This document shows, piece by piece, positions 51,280 to 60,553 of a stretch of DNA of 64,000 nucleotides. Origin of the DNA: Streptomyces fodineus (GTDB lineage Bacteria; Actinomycetota; Actinomycetes; Streptomycetales; Streptomycetaceae); assembly GCF_001735805.1 (NCBI RefSeq), contig NZ_CP017248.1, positions 4,154,001 to 4,218,000 of the forward strand, in the 5' to 3' direction. The translations under genes and the position numbers were made by a program. The notes under the pieces were generated by a model. It searched no databases, had not been told where the DNA came from, and was given only the letters and a program-made list of their open reading frames with translations. How positions within the stretch are numbered: the stretch's first letter is position 1; every line of letters starts with the position of its first letter.

Positions 51280-52592
51280 CAGCGGAGGAACCCTTCGTAA
51301 TTACGCTGCTGGAGCTGGCTCTCGATCTGCTTCACCGTCTCGAGACCGACACCCACGATGATCAGGATGCTGGTTCCGCCGAACGGGAAGTTGTTCGTCG
51401 CCCCGAACCCGACCAACGCCATTGTTGGCACGAGAGCAATCAGACCCAGATACAGCGACCCCGGCCAGGTGATCCGGTTGAGCACGTAGCTGAGGTACTC
51501 AGCGGTCGGTCGGCCAGCCCGGATGCCCGGGATGAAGCCACCATACTTCTTCATGTTGTCGGCTACTTCCTCGGGGTTGAAGGAGATAGCGACGTAGAAG
51601 AACGCGAAGAAAACGATGAGCAAGAAGTACAGAGTGATGTAAATCGGGTGGTCGCCCTTGGTCAGATTGTTCTGGATCCACTGCTTCCAGTTCGAGTTGC
51701 CCCCCGCGAACTGCGCCACGAGCGCCGGGATGTAGAGCAGAGAGGAGGCGAAGATGACCGGAATCACACCCGCCTGGTTCACCTTGAGCGGGATGTACGT
51801 GGACGTACCACCGTAGGAACGACGGCCGATCATGCGCTTGGCGTACTGCACCGGGATGCGGCGCTGGGCCTGCTCGACGAAGACGACCAGGCCGACCATG
51901 ACCAGGCCGACCAGGATCACGGTGCCGAACTCGATCCAGCCGCCGGCCAGGGTGCCCTGCTTCTTGATCGCCCACAGCGCGGACGGGAAGGTCGCGGCGA
52001 TCGAGATGAACATCAGGATCGACATGCCGTTGCCGATGCCGCGGTCGGTGATCAGCTCACCGAGCCACATCACGACGGCCGTACCGGCGGTCATGCAGAC
52101 GACCATCGTGATCGTCGTGAAGATCGCCTGGTCGGGGACGATGCTCGTGGCGACCGAGCAGCCGTTGAAGAGCGCGCCGCTGCGGGCGGTGGCGACCAGG
52201 CCGGTGCCCTGAAGGATGGCGAGGGCGACGGTCAGATAGCGGGTGTACTGCGTGATCTTCGCCGTACCCGCCTGGCCCTCCTTCTTCAGGGCTTCCAGGC
52301 GCGGGATGACCACGGTCAGCAGCTGAAGGATGATGCTGGCCGTGATGTACGGCATGATGCCGAGCGCGAAGACCGTGATCTGCAGCAGCGCACCGCCGCT
52401 GAACATGTTCACGAGGCCGAACAGGCCCTGGTTGGCCCCCGCCTCGGTCACACACTGCTGGACGGCCTTGTAGTTGACGCCGGGGATCGGGATGTGGGTA
52501 CCGACCCGGTAGACCACGATGATGGCCAGCGTGAAGAGCAGCTTCTTGCGCAGGTCGGGCGTCTTGAACGCCCGGGCGAACGCGGTGAGCAC
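51279..52592 (-). CDS. secY: Preprotein translocase subunit SecY
   Basis: 437 aa, ten membrane helices, core of the Sec channel. Signatures GTHIPIPGVN near the N terminus and RMIGRRSYGGTSTYIPLKVN in the cytoplasmic loop. It follows a strong terminator after rplO and probably has its own promoter; translationally coupled to adk. Confidence 0.98.
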   Translation of the reverse strand: MLTAFARAFKTPDLRKKLLFTLAIIVVYRVGTHIPIPGVNYKAVQQCVTEAGANQGLFGLVNMFSGGALLQITVFALGIMPYITASIILQLLTVVIPRLEALKKEGQAGTAKITQYTRYLTVALAILQGTGLVATARSGALFNGCSVATSIVPDQAIFTTITMVVCMTAGTAVVMWLGELITDRGIGNGMSILMFISIAATFPSALWAIKKQGTLAGGWIEFGTVILVGLVMVGLVVFVEQAQRRIPVQYAKRMIGRRSYGGTSTYIPLKVNQAGVIPVIFASSLLYIPALVAQFAGGNSNWKQWIQNNLTKGDHPIYITLYFLLIVFFAFFYVAISFNPEEVADNMKKYGGFIPGIRAGRPTAEYLSYVLNRITWPGSLYLGLIALVPTMALVGFGATNNFPFGGTSILIIVGVGLETVKQIESQLQQRNYEGFLR

Positions 52593-52648
52593 GGTGCCTC
52601 CTGCGACCCCCGCGCAACTGCGTCAAGGGTGACGGTCTTGAGGTTCGA

Positions 52649-52676
52649 CGGATACAGACGAATAGCTAACGGTCAA
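52649..52676 (-). promoter_or_regulatory. Candidate secY promoter
   Basis: TTGACC (52676-52671), 16-nt spacer, TATCCG (52654-52649) on the minus strand, between the rplO terminator and secY. Confidence 0.45.
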
Positions 52677-52765
52677 CTGCCGCTCAGGGTGCCCCATGGG
52701 AAGCACCCAGTGAAAGTAGGCAGTGCTGGCCACCTTACCGGCGAGAGCACCGACCGAGGAACGAC

Positions 52766-52803
52766 CGACCGGGGATACCCCTTTTGTGGGGTATCCCCGG
52801 TCG
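52766..52803 (-). terminator. Intrinsic terminator after rplO
   Basis: A perfect 16-bp inverted repeat (52766-52781 and 52788-52803) with loop TTTTGT, inside the spc operon, 33 bp past rplO. Confidence 0.9.
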
Positions 52804-52836
52804 GGATCGCTCACGTCATCGAGAAGTCCGAGGAAC

Positions 52837-53292
52837 TCAGACCAGCTCGGTGACCGTACCGCCGGCGGCGGTGATCTTCTCCTTGGCGGAGCCGGAGACG
52901 GCGTCGACCGTCACCTGCAGCGCCACGGAGATCTCGCCCTGGCCGAGGACCTTGACGAGGCTGTTCTTGCGAACGGCACCCTTGGCCACGAGACCCTCGA
53001 CGGTGACCTCGCCACCCTCGGGGTAGAGCGCGGCCAGCTTGTCGAGGTTCACGACCTGGAACTCGGTCTTGAACGGGTTCTTGAAGCCCTTCAGCTTCGG
53101 GAGGCGCATGTGCAGCGGCATCTGGCCACCCTCGAAGCGCTCCGGAACCTGGTAGCGGGCCTTGGTGCCCTTGGTACCACGACCGGCCGTCTTACCCTTC
53201 GACGCCTCACCACGACCGACACGGGTCTTGGCGGTCTTGGCGCCCGGGGCGGGACGGAGGTTGTGGATCTTGAGCGGGTTCTGCTCCGCCAT
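52837..53292 (-). CDS. rplO: 50S ribosomal protein L15
   Basis: 151 aa uL15: KIHNLRPAPGAKTAKTRVGR start, GTKARYQVPERFEGGQMPL and the C-terminal globular part. Last ribosomal gene of the spc segment before secY. 2 bp after rpmD. Confidence 0.98.
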   Translation of the reverse strand: MAEQNPLKIHNLRPAPGAKTAKTRVGRGEASKGKTAGRGTKGTKARYQVPERFEGGQMPLHMRLPKLKGFKNPFKTEFQVVNLDKLAALYPEGGEVTVEGLVAKGAVRKNSLVKVLGQGEISVALQVTVDAVSGSAKEKITAAGGTVTELV

Positions 53293-53294
53293 GA

Positions 53295-53477
53295 TCAGTC
53301 GACCTCCTCGACCGTCACGAGGTGGCGGACGGTGTGCACCATGCCGCGGAACTCGGGGCGGTCCTCCTTGACGACCACGGTGTTGATCCCCTTGAGACCA
53401 AGCGACCGCAGGGTGTCACGGTGGTTCTGCTTGCTGCCGATGTAGGACTTGACCTGCGTGATCTTGAGCTGCGCCAT
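53295..53477 (-). CDS. rpmD: 50S ribosomal protein L30
   Basis: 60 aa uL30: AQLKITQVKSYIGSKQNHR. Start ATG 53477, 2 bp after rpsE. Confidence 0.97.
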   Translation of the reverse strand: MAQLKITQVKSYIGSKQNHRDTLRSLGLKGINTVVVKEDRPEFRGMVHTVRHLVTVEEVD

Positions 53478-53479
53478 GA

Positions 53480-54085
53480 TTACGCACCCGCCCCGGCACG
53501 CGCACGAAGGAGAGCCGCGGGAGCGACGTCCTCGAGCGGCAGACCACGGCGGGCCGCGATCTCCTCGGGACGCTGCAGACCCTTCAGGGCCTCCACGGTC
53601 GCGTGCACGATGTTGATCGCGTTGTCGGAGCCGAGCGACTTCGACAGCACGTCGTGGATACCGGCGCACTCGAGCACGGCGCGCACCGGGCCACCGGCGA
53701 TAACACCGGTACCGGGGGACGCGGGCTTGAGCAGCACGACGCCGGCAGCCTTCTCACCCTGGATCGGGTGCGGGATGGTGCCCTGGATCCGGGGGACCTT
53801 GAAGAAGTGCTTCTTGGCCTCCTCAACGCCCTTGGCGATGGCGGCCGGCACCTCCTTGGCCTTGCCGTATCCGACACCCACGGTGCCGTCACCGTCGCCC
53901 ACCACGACCAGCGCGGTGAAGCTGAAGCGACGACCACCCTTCACAACCTTGGCGACGCGGTTGATCGCGACAACGCGCTCAACGTACGCGGTCTTCTCGG
54001 CGGCAGCAGCGCCGCCGTCACGGCCCTTCCGGTCCCGCCGCTCGCCGCCACCGGCACCGCCACCGCGGCGCTGGGGTCCAGCCAT
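53480..54085 (-). CDS. rpsE: 30S ribosomal protein S5
   Basis: 201 aa uS5. Gly/Arg-rich actinobacterial N-terminal extension, then ERVVAINRVAKVVKGGRRFS and GVGYGKAKEVPAAIAKG. Helps decoding accuracy and mRNA unwinding. Confidence 0.98.
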   Translation of the reverse strand: MAGPQRRGGGAGGGERRDRKGRDGGAAAAEKTAYVERVVAINRVAKVVKGGRRFSFTALVVVGDGDGTVGVGYGKAKEVPAAIAKGVEEAKKHFFKVPRIQGTIPHPIQGEKAAGVVLLKPASPGTGVIAGGPVRAVLECAGIHDVLSKSLGSDNAINIVHATVEALKGLQRPEEIAARRGLPLEDVAPAALLRARAGAGA

Positions 54086-54126
54086 TGGAATTACCTCTCT
54101 CTTTTTCCGCTAGCTACGGAACCGGC

Positions 54127-54510
54127 TCAGAACTTGAGCCCGGCCTCGCGGGCGGCGTCCGCCAGGGCGGCGATGCGCCCGGCGTACTGGTTACCACCAC
54201 GGTCGAACACGACGGCCTCGACACCGGCGGCCTTGGCACGCTCGGCGACCAGGGCGCCGACCTGCTTGGCCTGCGCGGACTTGTCGGCCTCGCCACCACG
54301 GATCGACGCGTCCAGAGTGGACGCCGACGCCAGGGTGTGACCCTTCAGGTCGTCGATCACCTGCGCCACGATGTGGCGGTTCGAGCGGGTCACGACCAGA
54401 CGGGGGCGCTCCGCCGTACCGGAAAGGTTCTTGCGAATCCGGATGTGACGGCGCTTGATCGCGGCGCGCTTGTAGGCGTCGCCCTTGAGGATCTTCTGCC
54501 CGTATGCCAT
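54127..54510 (-). CDS. rplR: 50S ribosomal protein L18
   Basis: 127 aa uL18, 5S rRNA-binding: RHIRIRKNLSGTAERPRLVV and FDRGGNQYAGRIAALADAAR. Confidence 0.98.
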   Translation of the reverse strand: MAYGQKILKGDAYKRAAIKRRHIRIRKNLSGTAERPRLVVTRSNRHIVAQVIDDLKGHTLASASTLDASIRGGEADKSAQAKQVGALVAERAKAAGVEAVVFDRGGNQYAGRIAALADAAREAGLKF

Positions 54511-54513
54511 GGC

Positions 54514-55053
54514 TTACTTACCCGCCTTTCCGACCTTGCGGCGGATGACTTCGCCCTCGTACTTGACGCCCTTGGCCTTGTACGGGTCAGGCTTGCGCAG
54601 CTTGCGGATGTTGGCCGCAACCTCGCCGACCTTCTGCTTGTCGATGCCCTCGACCGAGAAACGGGTCGGAGCCTCCACCTTGAAGGTGATGCCTTCGGGG
54701 GCCTCGACCAGGATCGGGTGGCTGTAACCGAGAGCGAACTCCAGGTTGGAACCCTTGGCGGTCACTCGGTAACCGACACCGCTGATCTCGAGCTTCTTCA
54801 CGTAACCCTGGGTCACGCCGGTGATCATGTTCGCCACCAGCGTGCGGGAGAGGCCGTGCAGGGCCTTGCTCTGACGCTCGTCGTTCGGGCGGGTCACCTG
54901 CAGGGTGCCGTCCTCGCCCTTAGCGATGTCGATCGGAGCCGCGACGGTGTGGGTCAGCGAGCCCTTGGGGCCCTTGACCGAGACCGTACGGCCGTCGATG
55001 GTGACGTCCACGCCGGCGGGAACCGCGATGGGGAGCTTGCCGATGCGCGACAT
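54514..55053 (-). CDS. rplF: 50S ribosomal protein L6
   Basis: 179 aa uL6: SRIGKLPIAVPAGVDVTIDG and the C-terminal RKPDPYKAKGVKYEGE signature. 3 bp upstream of rplR. Confidence 0.98.
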   Translation of the reverse strand: MSRIGKLPIAVPAGVDVTIDGRTVSVKGPKGSLTHTVAAPIDIAKGEDGTLQVTRPNDERQSKALHGLSRTLVANMITGVTQGYVKKLEISGVGYRVTAKGSNLEFALGYSHPILVEAPEGITFKVEAPTRFSVEGIDKQKVGEVAANIRKLRKPDPYKAKGVKYEGEVIRRKVGKAGK

Positions 55054-55077
55054 AGCTGTTTCCTCCGTTCCCTTCTG

Positions 55078-55476
55078 CTACCAGACGTAGGCGAGGACTT
55101 CCCCACCCACGCCCTTCTTGCCGGCCTGCTTGTCGGTGAGGAGCCCGTGCGACGTGGAGATGATCGCCACGCCGAGGCCGCCGAGCACCTTCGGCAGGTT
55201 GGTGGACTTCGCGTACACCCGGAGACCGGGCTTGGAGATCCGCTTGATGCCCGCGATGGAGCGCTCACGGTTCGGGCCGAACTTCAGCTCGAGAACGAGG
55301 TTCTTGCCGACCTCGGCGTCCTCGACCTTCCAGCCCGTGATGAAGCCCTCCTGCTGGAGGATCTCCGCGATGTGCGACTTGATCTTGGACGCCGGCATCG
55401 TCACGGAGTCGTGGTACGCCGAGTTCGCGTTCCGCAGACGCGTCAGCATGTCTGCGATCGGATCAGTCATGGTCAT
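55078..55476 (-). CDS. rpsH: 30S ribosomal protein S8
   Basis: 132 aa uS8: TMTDPIADMLTRLRNANSAY and C-terminal GVAIISTSHGLLTDKQA. In many bacteria S8 represses the spc operon. The 214-bp gap before it (55477-55690) holds a weak 6-bp hairpin right after rpsN but no clear promoter. Confidence 0.98.
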   Translation of the reverse strand: MTMTDPIADMLTRLRNANSAYHDSVTMPASKIKSHIAEILQQEGFITGWKVEDAEVGKNLVLELKFGPNRERSIAGIKRISKPGLRVYAKSTNLPKVLGGLGVAIISTSHGLLTDKQAGKKGVGGEVLAYVW

Positions 55477-55690
55477 GAATTGGCCTGTGGCCTTTCTCGC
55501 CGGGGTTTCCTATATGCGCCATCCCTCTCCCCGTACTTCGAAGACGGGACGGGTGCGGCGCGGGGACCTACGGCGTAGTAAGTCGTTCAGGGCGGCAGAG
55601 GCCCAACCCTCCTAGCCTAAGCCATGAAGGTGGAGGCCCCTGCCGTCCCGGTTGCTTACCGAGAGGTCCAGGAATCCCTAAAAGTGGGGA

Positions 55691-55876
55691 TTACCAGGAG
55701 CTCTTGGTCACGCCCGGCAGCTCGCCACGGTGAGCCATCTCACGAAGGCACACGCGGCACAGGCCGAACTTGCGGTACACGGAGTGCGGACGGCCGCAGC
55801 GCTGGCAGCGGGTGTAGCCACGCACACCGAACTTGGGCTTGCGAGCAGCCTTAGCGATCAGAGCCTTCTTCGCCAT
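55691..55876 (-). CDS. rpsN: 30S ribosomal protein S14, zinc-binding type
   Basis: 61 aa uS14 type Z. Zinc ligands are in CQRCGRPH and CRVC. The ATG at 55876 (MAKKALIAKAARKPKFG) is preferred; an upstream in-frame ATG would add three residues. Confidence 0.97.
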   Translation of the reverse strand: MAKKALIAKAARKPKFGVRGYTRCQRCGRPHSVYRKFGLCRVCLREMAHRGELPGVTKSSW

Positions 55877-55881
55877 CTCGC

Positions 55882-56439
55882 TCACGCCTCCTTGAACGGG
55901 AAGCCGAGGTGACGAAGGAGCGCGCGGCCCTCAGCGTCGTTGGTCGCCGTGGTGACCACGGTGATGTCCATACCCCGGACGCGGTCGATCTTGTCCTGGT
56001 CGATCTCGTGGAACATGACCTGCTCCGTGAGACCGAAGGTGTAGTTGCCACGGCCGTCGAACTGCTTGGGGGACAGGCCGCGGAAGTCGCGGATGCGCGG
56101 CAGCGCGAGCGACAGGGTGCGGTCCAGGAACTCCCACATGCGGTCGCCACGGAGCGTGACGTGGGCACCGATCGGCTGACCCTCACGCAGCTTGAACTGC
56201 GCGATGGACTTGCGGGCCTTGGTGACGGCCGGCTTCTGACCGGTGATCGTGGTGAGGTCGCGGATGGCGCCCTCGATCAGCTTGGAGTCGCGGGCGGCGT
56301 CGCCCACACCCATGTTGACCACGATCTTGACGAGGCCGGGAACCTGCATGACGTTCTCGTACTTGAACTCGTCACGCAGCTTGCCCGCGATCTCCTCGCG
56401 GTACTTCGTCTTCAGACGCGGAGTGGTGGTGGTAGCCAT
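55882..56439 (-). CDS. rplE: 50S ribosomal protein L5
   Basis: 185 aa uL5, 5S rRNA-binding: LVKIVVNMGVGDAARDSK and IRDFRGLSPKQFDGRGNY. Its ATG overlaps the rplX stop by 1 nt. Confidence 0.98.
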   Translation of the reverse strand: MATTTTPRLKTKYREEIAGKLRDEFKYENVMQVPGLVKIVVNMGVGDAARDSKLIEGAIRDLTTITGQKPAVTKARKSIAQFKLREGQPIGAHVTLRGDRMWEFLDRTLSLALPRIRDFRGLSPKQFDGRGNYTFGLTEQVMFHEIDQDKIDRVRGMDITVVTTATNDAEGRALLRHLGFPFKEA

Positions 56440-56762
56440 CAGATGTCCTCACCCGTCCGCTTGGCAACGCGGATCTTGTTGCCTTCGTCGTCGAAGCGGT
56501 AGCCGACACGCGTGACGACCTTCTGACCGTCCTTCTCCACGACCAGCTGGACGTTGGAGACGTGGATCGGCGCCTCGGTCGTAACGATGCCGCCGGCCTG
56601 GGAACCGCGAGCGGTCGGACCGGCCTTGGTGTGCTTCTTGACCCGGTTGACACCCTCGACCAGGACACGGTCCTCGCGGGGGTAGGCCGCGATGACCTTG
56701 CCCTGCTTGCCCTTGTCCTTGCCGGTGATGACCTGGACCAGGTCGCCCTTCTTGATCTTCAT
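56439..56762 (-). CDS. rplX: 50S ribosomal protein L24
   Basis: 107 aa uL24 with KOW motif: KIKKGDLVQVITGKDKGKQG. Assembly initiator protein of the 50S subunit. Confidence 0.98.
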   Translation of the reverse strand: MKIKKGDLVQVITGKDKGKQGKVIAAYPREDRVLVEGVNRVKKHTKAGPTARGSQAGGIVTTEAPIHVSNVQLVVEKDGQKVVTRVGYRFDDEGNKIRVAKRTGEDI

Positions 56763-56764
56763 GC

Positions 56765-57133
56765 TTACAGCACCTCCGGCGCGAGCGAGATGATCTTCAT
56801 GAACTTCTTCTCGCGCAGCTCACGGCCGACCGGGCCGAAGATGCGGGTGCCGCGGGGGTCGCCGTCGTTCTTCAGAATGACGGCGGCGTTCTCGTCGAAG
56901 CGGATGTACGAGCCGTCCGGACGGCGGCGCTCCTTGACGGTGCGAACGATGACCGCCTTGACGACGTCACCCTTCTTCACGTTGCCACCGGGGATCGCGT
57001 CCTTGACGGTGGCGACGATGACGTCACCGATGCCCGCGTAGCGGCGACCGGAGCCACCGAGCACACGGATGCAAAGGATCTCCTTCGCACCAGTGTTGTC
57101 GGCGACACGCAGTCGCGACTCCTGCTGGATCAC
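56765..57133 (-). CDS. rplN: 50S ribosomal protein L14
   Basis: 122 aa uL14: IQQESRLRVADNTGAKEILC and RGTRIFGPVGRELREKKFMK. Begins the promoter-less L14-L24-L5 group, 98 bp after rpsQ. Confidence 0.98.
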   Translation of the reverse strand: MIQQESRLRVADNTGAKEILCIRVLGGSGRRYAGIGDVIVATVKDAIPGGNVKKGDVVKAVIVRTVKERRRPDGSYIRFDENAAVILKNDGDPRGTRIFGPVGRELREKKFMKIISLAPEVL

Positions 57134-57231
57134 GTCTATCTCCTGTTTGTCTGCCGGTTCCCGGCAGGGGTTCCGTTACGAACCCCTGCCGAGCCTGGCG
57201 GAACTGACCTGCGGGGTTTGCCCCGCAGGAA

Positions 57232-57516
57232 TTACTTGGCCTTCTCGAGGATCTCGACGACGCGCCAGCGCTTCGTCGCGGACAGCGGCCGGGTCTCCAT
57301 GAGGAGGACGCGGTCGCCGACGCCCGCGGCGTTCTGCTCGTCGTGCGCCTTGAGCTTGTTGGTACGGCGGATGACCTTGCCGTACAGCGCGTGCTTGACG
57401 CGGTCCTCGACGGCGACGACGACGGTCTTGTCCATCTTGTCGCTGACGACCAGACCCTCACGGGTCTTGCGGAAACCGCGCTCGGTGGTGTTCTCAGTCA
57501 CGTTGCTCTCGCTCAT
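57232..57516 (-). CDS. rpsQ: 30S ribosomal protein S17
   Basis: 94 aa uS17: RKTREGLVVSDKMDKTVVVA and LLMETRPLSATKRWRVVEI. ATG overlaps the rpmC stop. Last gene of the S10 segment. Confidence 0.98.
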   Translation of the reverse strand: MSESNVTENTTERGFRKTREGLVVSDKMDKTVVVAVEDRVKHALYGKVIRRTNKLKAHDEQNAAGVGDRVLLMETRPLSATKRWRVVEILEKAK

Positions 57517-57740
57517 CAGGCGTTCTCCACCGTCTCGATGCCGAGCTCACGCTCACGCATGAGGGTGTAGATCCGGGCGATGTCCTTGCGGACCGCCTTC
57601 AGACGGCCGTGGTTCTCGAGCTGACCGGTCGCCGCCTGGAAGCGGAGGTTGAACAGCTCTTCCTTGGCCTCGCGGAGCTTCGCCAGAAGCTCCTCGTTGC
57701 CCAGCTCGCGCAGCTCGGACGCCTTGGTACCGGCCGACAT
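57516..57740 (-). CDS. rpmC: 50S ribosomal protein L29
   Basis: 74 aa uL29: KASELRELGNEELLAKLREA, near the exit tunnel. ATG 57740 overlaps the rplP stop (TGATG). A GTG one codon upstream is possible. Confidence 0.97.
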   Translation of the reverse strand: MSAGTKASELRELGNEELLAKLREAKEELFNLRFQAATGQLENHGRLKAVRKDIARIYTLMRERELGIETVENA

Positions 57741-58159
57741 CACGCTTCACCTGCCTCGCGCTTGACGATCCGGCACTTCATCGGCAGCTTGTGGGCCGCA
57801 CGGGTCAGCGCCTCACGGGCGATCTTCTCGTTGGGGTACGACAGCTCGAACATCACGCGTCCGGGCTTGACGTTGGCAATCCACCACTCCGGAGAACCCT
57901 TACCGGAACCCATGCGGGTCTCGGCAGGCTTCTTGGTGAGGGGACGGTCCGGGTAGATGTTGATCCAGACCTTGCCACCACGCTTGATGTGACGCGTCAT
58001 GGCGATACGAGCGGCCTCGATCTGACGGTTCGTCACGTACGCCGGGGTGAGCGCCTGGATGCCGTACTCGCCGAACGCAACCGTCGTACCACCCTTGGCA
58101 GCGCCGCTGCGCTTCGGGTGGTGCTGCTTGCGGTGCTTGACCCTACGGGGGATCAGCAT
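57740..58159 (-). CDS. rplP: 50S ribosomal protein L16
   Basis: 139 aa uL16: LIPRRVKHRKQHHPKRSGAA and ARIAMTRHIKRGGKVWINIY. Lies at the peptidyl-transferase side, organising the A-site tRNA region. Confidence 0.98.
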   Translation of the reverse strand: MLIPRRVKHRKQHHPKRSGAAKGGTTVAFGEYGIQALTPAYVTNRQIEAARIAMTRHIKRGGKVWINIYPDRPLTKKPAETRMGSGKGSPEWWIANVKPGRVMFELSYPNEKIAREALTRAAHKLPMKCRIVKREAGEA

Positions 58160-58164
58160 TTCGG

Positions 58165-58992
58165 TCAGGCCTCCGTTCCGGTGCTCTCAGCCGGAGCGGC
58201 GGACGCGGGAGCCTCGGCCTTGGGGGCCTCGGCACCGGCAGCCTGCTGCGGCTTGCGACCGCGCCGCTCGCCACCACGGCCACCACGGGCCGGGCGGTCG
58301 CCAGCGCCACCGCGGGCCGGGCGGTTACCCGCACGGGCGGCAGCGTTCTCGGCGCGGACCTCGGCGATGTTCTTGACGTCGCCCTTGTAGATCCAGACCT
58401 TCACACCGATGCGGCCGAAGGTCGTCTTGGCCTCGAAGAAGCCGTAGTCCACGTTCGCGCGGAGCGTGTGCAGGGGCACACGGCCCTCGCGGTAGAACTC
58501 CGAGCGGGACATCTCGGCGCCGCCGAGGCGGCCACCGCACTGGATCTTGATGCCCTTGGCGCCGGCCTTCATCGCCGACTGCATGCTCTTGCGCATGGCA
58601 CGGCGGAAGGAGACGCGGGAGGACAGCTGCTCGGCGACGGCCTGGGCCACCAGCTGAGCGTCCGTCTCCGGGTTCTTGACCTCGAGGATGTTCAGCTGGA
58701 CCTGCTTGCCGGTCAGCTTCTCCAGGTCACCGCGGATGCGGTCGGCCTCGGCGCCGCGGCGGCCGATGACGATGCCCGGGCGAGCGGTGTGGATGTCCAC
58801 GCGGACGCGGTCACGGGTGCGCTCGATCTCAACCTTCGAGATACCGGCGCGCTCCATGCCGGACGTCATCATCCGACGGATGGCGACGTCTTCCTTGACG
58901 TAGTCCTTGTACAGCTTGTCGGCGTACCAGCGCGACTTGAAGTCGGTGGTGACACCGAGCCGGAACCCATGCGGGTTAACCTTCTGGCCCAT
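58165..58992 (-). CDS. rpsC: 30S ribosomal protein S3
   Basis: 275 aa uS3. KH domain around GIVIGRRGAEADRIRGDLEK, plus a C-terminal Arg/Gly/Ala-rich extension of about 60 aa typical of actinobacteria. ATG overlaps the rplV stop. Confidence 0.98.
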   Translation of the reverse strand: MGQKVNPHGFRLGVTTDFKSRWYADKLYKDYVKEDVAIRRMMTSGMERAGISKVEIERTRDRVRVDIHTARPGIVIGRRGAEADRIRGDLEKLTGKQVQLNILEVKNPETDAQLVAQAVAEQLSSRVSFRRAMRKSMQSAMKAGAKGIKIQCGGRLGGAEMSRSEFYREGRVPLHTLRANVDYGFFEAKTTFGRIGVKVWIYKGDVKNIAEVRAENAAARAGNRPARGGAGDRPARGGRGGERRGRKPQQAAGAEAPKAEAPASAAPAESTGTEA

Positions 58993-59339
58993 TACCGGGT
59001 TCCTTCCTTGCTGCTGACGACCACGGTGATGTGGCTGGTCCGCTTGCGGATCCGGTAGGCACGGCCCTGAGCACGCGGACGGAACCGCTTCAGGGTCGGA
59101 CCCTCGTCGACGTACGCCTCGGAGATGTAGAGGCTGTCGGCGTCGGTGTGGTCGTAGTTGTGCGCGGCGTTGGCGATGGCGCTGTCGAGCACCTTGCCGA
59201 CCGGCACGGAGGCTGCCTGCGGAGCGAATCGCAGAACAGCCTGGGCCTCCGTGGCGTCCATGCCACGGATGAGGTCCACCACGCGGCGGGCCTTCATGGG
59301 CGTGACGCGGATGTACCGCGCCTGGGCCCTGGCTTCCAT
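58992..59339 (-). CDS. rplV: 50S ribosomal protein L22
   Basis: 115 aa uL22: ARYIRVTPMKARRVVDLIRG and the exit-tunnel loop region LKRFRPRAQGRAYRIRKRTS. Confidence 0.98.
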   Translation of the reverse strand: MEARAQARYIRVTPMKARRVVDLIRGMDATEAQAVLRFAPQAASVPVGKVLDSAIANAAHNYDHTDADSLYISEAYVDEGPTLKRFRPRAQGRAYRIRKRTSHITVVVSSKEGTR

Positions 59340-59382
59340 GGTTGTCCCTTCAGTTACTTACGTGTCTGAATGCGATCCGCTA

Positions 59383-59664
59383 CTAGCGGCGCTTCGACTT
59401 CCGGTCTTCCTTGACGTGGCCCCGGAAGGTGCGCGTCGGCGAGAACTCGCCGAGCTTGTGGCCGACCATCGACTCGGTGACGAACACCGGGATGTGGGTC
59501 TTGCCGTTGTGCACCGCCAGCGTGTGGCCCAGCATGGCCGGGACGATCATCGAGCGGCGGGACCAGGTCTTGATGACGTTCTTGGTGCCGGCTTCGTTCT
59601 GGGCGTCCACCTTCTTGATCAGGTGGTCGTCGACGAAGGGCCCCTTCTTCAGGCTACGAGGCAT
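59383..59664 (-). CDS. rpsS: 30S ribosomal protein S19
   Basis: 93 aa uS19: PRSLKKGPFVDDHLIKKVDA and GHKLGEFSPTRTFRGH. 12 bp after rplB. Confidence 0.98.
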   Translation of the reverse strand: MPRSLKKGPFVDDHLIKKVDAQNEAGTKNVIKTWSRRSMIVPAMLGHTLAVHNGKTHIPVFVTESMVGHKLGEFSPTRTFRGHVKEDRKSKRR

Positions 59665-59676
59665 CTCAACCCGTCC

Positions 59677-60513
59677 TTAGCGCTTCTTGTTCGTCTTGCG
59701 GCGGCGGACGATGTACTTGTTCGACGCCTTCTTGGGCGAACGAGTACGGCCTTCCTTCTTGCCCCACGGGGACACAGGGTGGCGACCACCGGAGGTCCGG
59801 CCCTCACCACCACCGTGCGGGTGGTCAACCGGGTTCATCACGACACCACGGACGGTCGGGCGAACGCCCAGCCACCGCTTACGGCCGGCCTTACCCCAGT
59901 TGATGTTGCTCTGCTCGGCGTTGCCGACCTCGCCGATGGTGGCGCGGCAGCGGACGTCGACCAGGCGGACCTCGCCGGACGGCATGCGCAGGTGGGCGTA
60001 GGCGCCCTCCTTCGCGAGCAGCTGCACGGAGGCACCGGCGGAGCGGGCGAACTTGGCACCGCCACCGGGACGGAGCTCGATCGCGTGGATCGTGGTACCG
60101 ACCGGGATGTTGCGGAGGGCCAGGTTGTTGCCCGGCTTGATGTCGGCCCCGGGACCGTTCTCGACGCGGTCACCCTGCTGCAGGTTGCGCGGCGCGAGAA
60201 TGTAGCGCTTCTCGCCGTCCGCGTAGTGCAGCAGCGCGATGCGCGCGGTGCGGTTGGGGTCGTACTCGATGTGCGCGACCTTCGCCGGCACGCCGTCCTT
60301 GTCGTGACGACGGAAGTCGATCACTCGGTAGGCGCGCTTGTGTCCGCCACCCTGGTGGCGAACGGTCACACGACCGGCGTTGTTACGGCCGCCCTTGCTG
60401 TGCAGGGGACGGACCAGCGACTTCTCCGGCGTGGACCGCGTGACCTCGACGAAGTCGGCGACGCTGGCGCCACGACGGCCCGGCGTAGTCGGCTTGTACT
60501 TGCGGATTCCCAT
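59677..60513 (-). CDS. rplB: 50S ribosomal protein L2
   Basis: 278 aa uL2: GIRKYKPTTPGRRGASVADF and the peptidyl-transferase-near motif VRGVVMNPVDHPHGGGEGR. Confidence 0.98.
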   Translation of the reverse strand: MGIRKYKPTTPGRRGASVADFVEVTRSTPEKSLVRPLHSKGGRNNAGRVTVRHQGGGHKRAYRVIDFRRHDKDGVPAKVAHIEYDPNRTARIALLHYADGEKRYILAPRNLQQGDRVENGPGADIKPGNNLALRNIPVGTTIHAIELRPGGGAKFARSAGASVQLLAKEGAYAHLRMPSGEVRLVDVRCRATIGEVGNAEQSNINWGKAGRKRWLGVRPTVRGVVMNPVDHPHGGGEGRTSGGRHPVSPWGKKEGRTRSPKKASNKYIVRRRKTNKKR

Positions 60514-60553
60514 TTCTCAGTCCTCGTCCGATATCGGACGATCCAGACCGCCC

